A stretch of DNA of 64,000 nt from Neospora caninum Liverpool (Eukaryota > Apicomplexa > Conoidasida > Eucoccidiorida > Sarcocystidae). Shown in pieces: positions 59,639 through 64,000 of the stretch. Under the pieces are notes generated by a model. It was not told where the DNA came from. It was given only the letters and a program-made list of their open reading frames with translations, and did not search any database. A program made the translations under genes and the position numbers. The DNA lies in NCBI RefSeq assembly GCF_000208865.1, contig NC_018390.1, positions 3,056,270-3,120,269 on the forward strand. Reading direction: 5' to 3'. Position 1 is the stretch's first letter. Every line of letters starts with the position of its first letter.

Positions 59639-61019
59639 ATGGCGAAATCGAAGAACCACACCAACCACAATCAGGTATGGAGCTCGAAAATTTGCGTGGC
59701 GTTTGGGTACCGCCGCTATATGGGAAAAGATCAGTTTGGTGTTTTGGCGGGGCGTGTGAGGAACTTACACTCGCTTGTTTCCAGGATATATCGAACGTCC
59801 GCTCCTTTTTGTCCAAATTGAATGGTATTCATTTGTACACTCGGCAGTTTGCGACGATTTCGAACCATCGAGATCTTTGGTCCCCTTGCGGCGGTCTGCA
59901 TGCAGCAGGCATTCCCTCCCTTCGGTGTATTACCGCTTCATTTCAAACAGAAATTTCTGTACCCGTGGCTTGAAGTTTTGACGAGATTCATCCCCACGAT
60001 TCTGTGGCTTCTGTTTAGTGCTTTGGCCTGGTTTCGTACCACCACCCGCGGGATCCGCCCGTCGAAGTAGCGTGGCGCAGGCACGCCAAAAATTGCCGCA
60101 GCCTCCCATCTCTCGCCGGTCGTGGACTGTGTTTTTGTGTGGCTCTCGTATTTCCGTTACTCGCAGAACAAGAAGGCTCACCGCAATGGTATCAAGAAGC
60201 CCCAGAGGAAGAGAAAGATGTCGACCAAGGGGGTAAGCAAAGGATCCCTAAATCTGTGAAGGTTCAATGTGTCTAGGTTATCGTGTGCAGTTTCTCGCTT
60301 CGCGTCGTGCGCACAGTAGAGTTTTACAGCGTTTTCCACCGTCTTGTGCAAACAAGCTGATCGATCTACGTCTGCACTAGTGAATAGTGCTATTTCGTAG
60401 CAGTGCACTGCAACACCAAACTCGCAGCCTGCCGGGGGTCAGTGTCGTTCAGTATCTTGGCTCGAAAAGGTGGAATTCTGTTTTCAGCAGCTCAGCATCT
60501 CGTTTTTTCCATTGTGCGACCACCACGCCTGGCTTCTGCCGACACTGCCCATATTTCAACTCAGATTTCAACGGAGTGTCGCCTGCCTGTTGTTCGTGGA
60601 GGCGGCATGTTCGGCAGTCCTCGTTGGTGTTGTAGTCTTGCGGCGTGTGTTTCAAGAGTTCGATGGATAAAAAAGCTCACGCAAAGTCGCCTTGTAGAAA
60701 AGGCAAAGCGACTTATTGCGTTGATCACGTCACCCGATGATGACAATCTTTCGAGTCCTTTCTGAGGACGCTGAACCACATGGTGTGGAAAACTTTGCAC
60801 GTCAGTCTGACGGTGTGCGTGTGAAAGGTGTCGCGTTCAACCGTTTCGTCTTCGTTTTTGTACACAAGTGCCTAGGTGGGTTTGGAATGGTGTGCGCTGA
60901 GAAAGCTCGGTCAACGGAGCCCAGCAAGAACTTTCTGCTTTTGGTTTTTCATTCAGATGTGCCCGAAGTTCTTGCGCAACCAGCGAGCGTGCAAGAGAGG
61001 CATGATGAAGTCCGACTAA
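59639..61019 (+). CDS. RPL29: Ribosomal protein eL29 (60S subunit)
   Basis: Three exons: 59639-59674, 60167-60232 and 60957-61019, all in phase 0, giving 54 residues. Exon 1 is MAKSKNHTNHNQ, the near-invariant eL29 start. Exon 2 begins NKKAHRNGIKKPQRKRKMS, matching the HRNGIKKP core. Exon 3 is MCPKFLRNQRACKRGMMKSD and stop, matching the PKFLRN motif. The protein lies on the surface of the large ribosomal subunit. At 54 residues it is at the short end of the family, lacking the basic tail of animal forms. Two long introns for so small a gene are notable; the second carries a snoRNA-like element. Confidence 0.95.
60731..60815 (+). ncRNA. Candidate box C/D snoRNA in eL29 intron 2
   Basis: An 85-base element with terminal stem CACC (60731-60734) and GGTG (60812-60815), box C ATGATGA (60737-60743), a D'-like CTGA (60762-60765) and box D CTGA (60807-60810). 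The guide directly before box D, TTTGCACGTCAG, is complementary to CTGACGTGCAAA, a segment that I recall as strongly conserved in eukaryotic large-subunit rRNA. The fifth base upstream of box D would select the A of CTGA. As I recall, the yeast snR60 and vertebrate SNORD80 family modify this region. Intronic location in a ribosomal protein gene is typical. The rRNA match is from memory, and the D' guide is only a weak match (TCTTTCG). Confidence 0.65.
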
Positions 61020-63474
61020 ACGAGAAGGGTGCGAGCCCTACTCAACGGGCAGGCTTCCGCGCGACATCGTGTATCTTCTGAAGATCACTAGTGGGGGTTT
61101 GTCAGTGAAAGCAGTCAGTTGAAAAATGTCCGGGAATGCAAGTGTCTGCCAAGCACTGTCACTCTGACCTTCTTTTGGGATCTGGACCAAATGGACATGG
61201 TTCTCTGGTGTGACTTCCGTCTGGTGACAACTTGTAAACGGACTGTCGGAGGCGATAAATGCATGTAAACATTGATTTCGCGTCCTCCTCGTCTGCCGGA
61301 CACCTGTTATTGCTGACTGTTCTCGTCCTCGAAATCCGTCCATCGCTGGAGTATTTGCTGTTGCACTCTCCTCCCGCTTGGGCATAGTAGTTCTTTGCCC
61401 CAGCGGCAACTTCTGGTGTAGAACCGTTTCCAAGGAAAACCTCTTGAGGACGACGCCGCTGAAGCATGCCGCTTGCTTAGGAGCGACAGGTGTGATATCT
61501 ACAGCAGGACGGAACGGACACAAAACTTTCAGAGCAGTCCGGCACACCATTGCGGGTTTTCTCTGTGGCAGGGGTCTTGCCTCACCCCGTACAGTGTGGC
61601 TGCTAGTGCACTGCCCGTGAGGAAAGGTGATCGGGATAGGCGACTAGCACGAATGCTTTCAACGCTGAATCCATGGTGAGGGGAACGCATCGCTAGTGGC
61701 GTAGCGGAGCAGGATCAGCTGAGGGCGAACTGCTAGTGAGACGCACAGTACGAAAAGAAAGCCAAGATCCCTTTGTTGCAGTAGCTTTCAGGCGGATACG
61801 CAGACGAGATTCCGGCAGGCGCTTCCGAGGAAGGGTGGACGTCCCGTGCCTTGGCGATTCAGTTAAACTGTTGCAGCTGGTATGTCGCCGCCAGCATGGG
61901 ATGCATAGTCTGCTTTTCACAAAAGTGCGAGGTGTCCTGTACAAGATGCGGATTGAGTGTATATCCGTGTTGCATAGGTACATTGTCAGGGTCAGACTTC
62001 GAATGAGACAGCTTACGATTGTTACAGGTACGAAATGCTGAAACACACATTTCTCTTTGTTACGTCACAAGATGAATGGAGAGGCAACTTGGCTCTGGTT
62101 GTCGTCCCTGTAGACAACGTGGGGTAGTTACCATACGAGGTGTTTCGCTTACGAACCACTGCTTCCCTGCAGGGCCTTTTATGTTGCTGCGTGCTTCACT
62201 GAACATTTTCAGGATTTTCACGGAAAACTTTCATCAGAAGCAACGGAGAGTGTGACACCGACTGCAAAGGCTTCTTAGGCAGTCGCATTTTCAAGAGAAT
62301 TTTGCGTTCTGTGAGGAGACATAACGCCGAATGCTCGACAAAGCAGTGAGTGGAGGGATCGGGAAATGAGTCTCAAGAAGCCGTACTGAGAAGAGCACGG
62401 ATCTAAGTGTTCACTCGGAAATTCCTCGTTTTCCCTCTTTTTTCCGTTACCAGACAACGAATGGGACCGCCTGCCTCGAACGGTGCAGCGGTAACGCAAC
62501 AGGCTCGAAGACAAATAATTGCTACAGCTGACGTGGCTTCTGTCGAAACATAGAAAACACTCTGCATAGAAGCCCTACTGCTCCAATGCAGGCGTTTTCC
62601 ACTTTTTGTTGTGGGAATTCCTTCACGTCAGATGAATAGTGGGTTGCCTGCCTTTCAGAAATTGCCAAGCCTTGAGGGCCCGAGGAAATACCCAAAACAG
62701 TTTGTGTCCACATCTTGATGACAAATGAGCAGCCATGCAGTTCTCACAAGTGAGTCTGAAAGCACAGATTACCCGCAAGCGACGACCTGTCTAGGAGCAG
62801 TAGTAACACGAGGCGGCAAGGAACTGAAGCAACGACTTTTTAGGTGGCCTGTTGTGATCTGTCACTCGTGCAATCCATATACCGGTTCCGTGGTAGTTGT
62901 TCGAAACCTGTGATACCTTTGTTTGTTCGCACACTATTTGTTGTGCGGGAAGGCTCTCTCCGTTTTCAACGCTGCCGTTGTTTTGCCATATTCCCGTCGG
63001 TGTCCATTCCTTACAAAGCTGTGCTCGGGAAAAGCGACCGATTACACTCGCGATCGCATCCGGAGGAGAGATCCAAACTCCAATTTTTGAGTCTAAAATT
63101 CCCCGAAGCGCCATGACGTTGCTTTTCCATGCCGCTAACCGCCCCAAACTTTGTCGGGGCCCCTGTCTCCCACCAGCAATTCACCCAGAGCACAGCAATG
63201 CTTATACAGTCCACCAACTTGGAGTTAGGCGGTACAAAATCGGACTGCAGACTTTGTCAATTCCCCTTTCTGGCGGGTTTGCCTCCTTCTGAAAGCCATT
63301 ATTTTTGTGTCCTTGGCGTCGCATGCTCGACTCACCAGGGTTAAGTTGGTTTCGGTCCAGTCAGCTGTCAGCCGGGGCCAGCATGCGAAGCGAGTTAGGT
63401 CCATCGGTCTGGAACCGGTTGTCCGGTTCCCTTTGCTCGCTTCAGCACGGAACAATTTTTGTATCCTTTCACAG
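61020..63474. other. Gene-poor stretch downstream of eL29
   Basis: The first few hundred bases are eL29 3' untranslated region. Elsewhere I see only short frames on both strands without recognisable domains. Confidence 0.5.
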
Positions 63475-63652
63475 ACAGGCCTGGCAAGGCTCTATACGGA
63501 GACAGAGTCTGGTTTTACAGCTCACGTTCTGCTTTCCTCAATCTGGGCCGTCTCTGGAAGCCTTCTGGCCTGGCTGTGTCTTGTCACAAATGAATGCGCT
63601 GATACGGTTGCGCTTGTGTGTTATTCGAAGAAAACCCGTCGAAAATTGTCAG
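63475..63652 (+). CDS. Possible exon encoding one transmembrane helix
   Basis: A fair acceptor (TATCCTTTCACAG) and donor (CAG then GTATTT) enclose an open phase: TGLARLYTETESGF, then a hydrophobic helix AHVLLSSIWAVSGSLLAWLCL, then a basic end SKKTRRKLS. No other exon could be linked to it, and the gene would continue beyond the window. It may be chance. Confidence 0.25.
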
Positions 63653-64000
63653 GTATTTCGTTCGGGTGATGCCTCATTTCCAAATAACCTTCATGGGAGA
63701 CGGTGACGCCGCCAATAACTATGAACTAACTTGCCAGAGATAGGGTTTTGTCGTTTGCAAGCAGCCAGCGGCGACGATGTCTACTGAGGGGCCCCCTGCG
63801 CGAGGCGGACGGATTTCCTTGCGTACACCTGCAGTAGGGCAGAGTCCGCCTGAAAGTGAAACGGCCTTACGATGTGGATAGATCTCCACACGTTTTGACT
63901 CCTCCAGGCCTGAAACGTGCATTTCAGGAAAAAGTCGGCGCCCCCGTCAACCATGCACTTATCCGGGGGAGGCGGGGCAGTCCCCCTCCTCTCGCACGGC
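63653..64000. other. Right edge, nothing recognised
   Basis: A partial palindrome GCGTACACCTG occurs near 63822; no coding or RNA feature is supported. Confidence 0.5.

Noticed and set aside
1..64000. tRNA genes, rRNA genes, CRISPR arrays, insertion sequences, bacterial operators
   Set aside because: No B-box with matching acceptor stem, no rRNA, no regular direct repeats with spacers and no transposase were seen; the window is eukaryotic.

Overview
The window looks like nuclear DNA of a coccidian apicomplexan, most likely Toxoplasma gondii or a very close relative. Genes carry many introns of about 0.3-1.2 kb with GT-AG junctions. Introns are loaded with (TA)n microsatellites, TGCATGC words are frequent, and proteins carry long serine- or acid-rich insertions. 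There is a sterol-carrier protein of the form known from Toxoplasma (one dehydrogenase plus two SCP2 domains) and a nuclear fragment of mitochondrial cox1. Nothing bacterial or viral was recognised.

Layout: (1) 1-4968, minus: UTP18, a WD40 protein of the small-subunit processome, running off the left edge. (2) 6692-6898, plus: a 68-residue single-helix membrane protein of unknown function. (3) 8678-10915, minus: RMI1, the OB-fold partner of RecQ helicase and topoisomerase III. (4) 13397-21444, plus: DNA polymerase eta with a C-terminal ubiquitin-binding zinc finger. Genes 3 and 4 are divergent, and the gap between them holds the cox1 fragment. (5) 23541-29940, plus: D-3-hydroxyacyl-CoA dehydrogenase with two SCP2 domains, ending in the peroxisomal signal SRL. 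(6) 32502-40853, plus: a UBE2O/PHO2-like protein of about 1280 residues in which I cannot find the E2 catalytic domain. (7) 42608-55312, minus: a very large LSD1/KDM1-type amine oxidase, about 3616 residues. (8) 59639-61019, plus: ribosomal protein eL29, with a candidate box C/D snoRNA in its second intron. The rest up to 64000 is gene-poor; one possible transmembrane exon lies at 63475-63652.

Exon boundaries were placed by hand from splice signals and reading phase. For UTP18, the SCP2 protein, the UBE2O-like protein and eL29, every junction keeps phase. In polymerase eta one donor is ambiguous. In the amine oxidase one intron may hide a further exon.

Two signals cut across the genes. A near-palindrome with arms GGTGTA and TACACC around two free bases recurs about 18 times in exons, introns, untranslated and intergenic DNA, with paired changes in its arms. 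The eL29 intron carries a snoRNA-like element whose guide matches a conserved large-subunit rRNA segment as I remember it. Functionally the neighbours are unrelated housekeeping and chromatin genes, as expected of a eukaryotic chromosome; the only suggestive pairing is the two DNA-damage genes RMI1 and polymerase eta sharing one divergent intergenic region.
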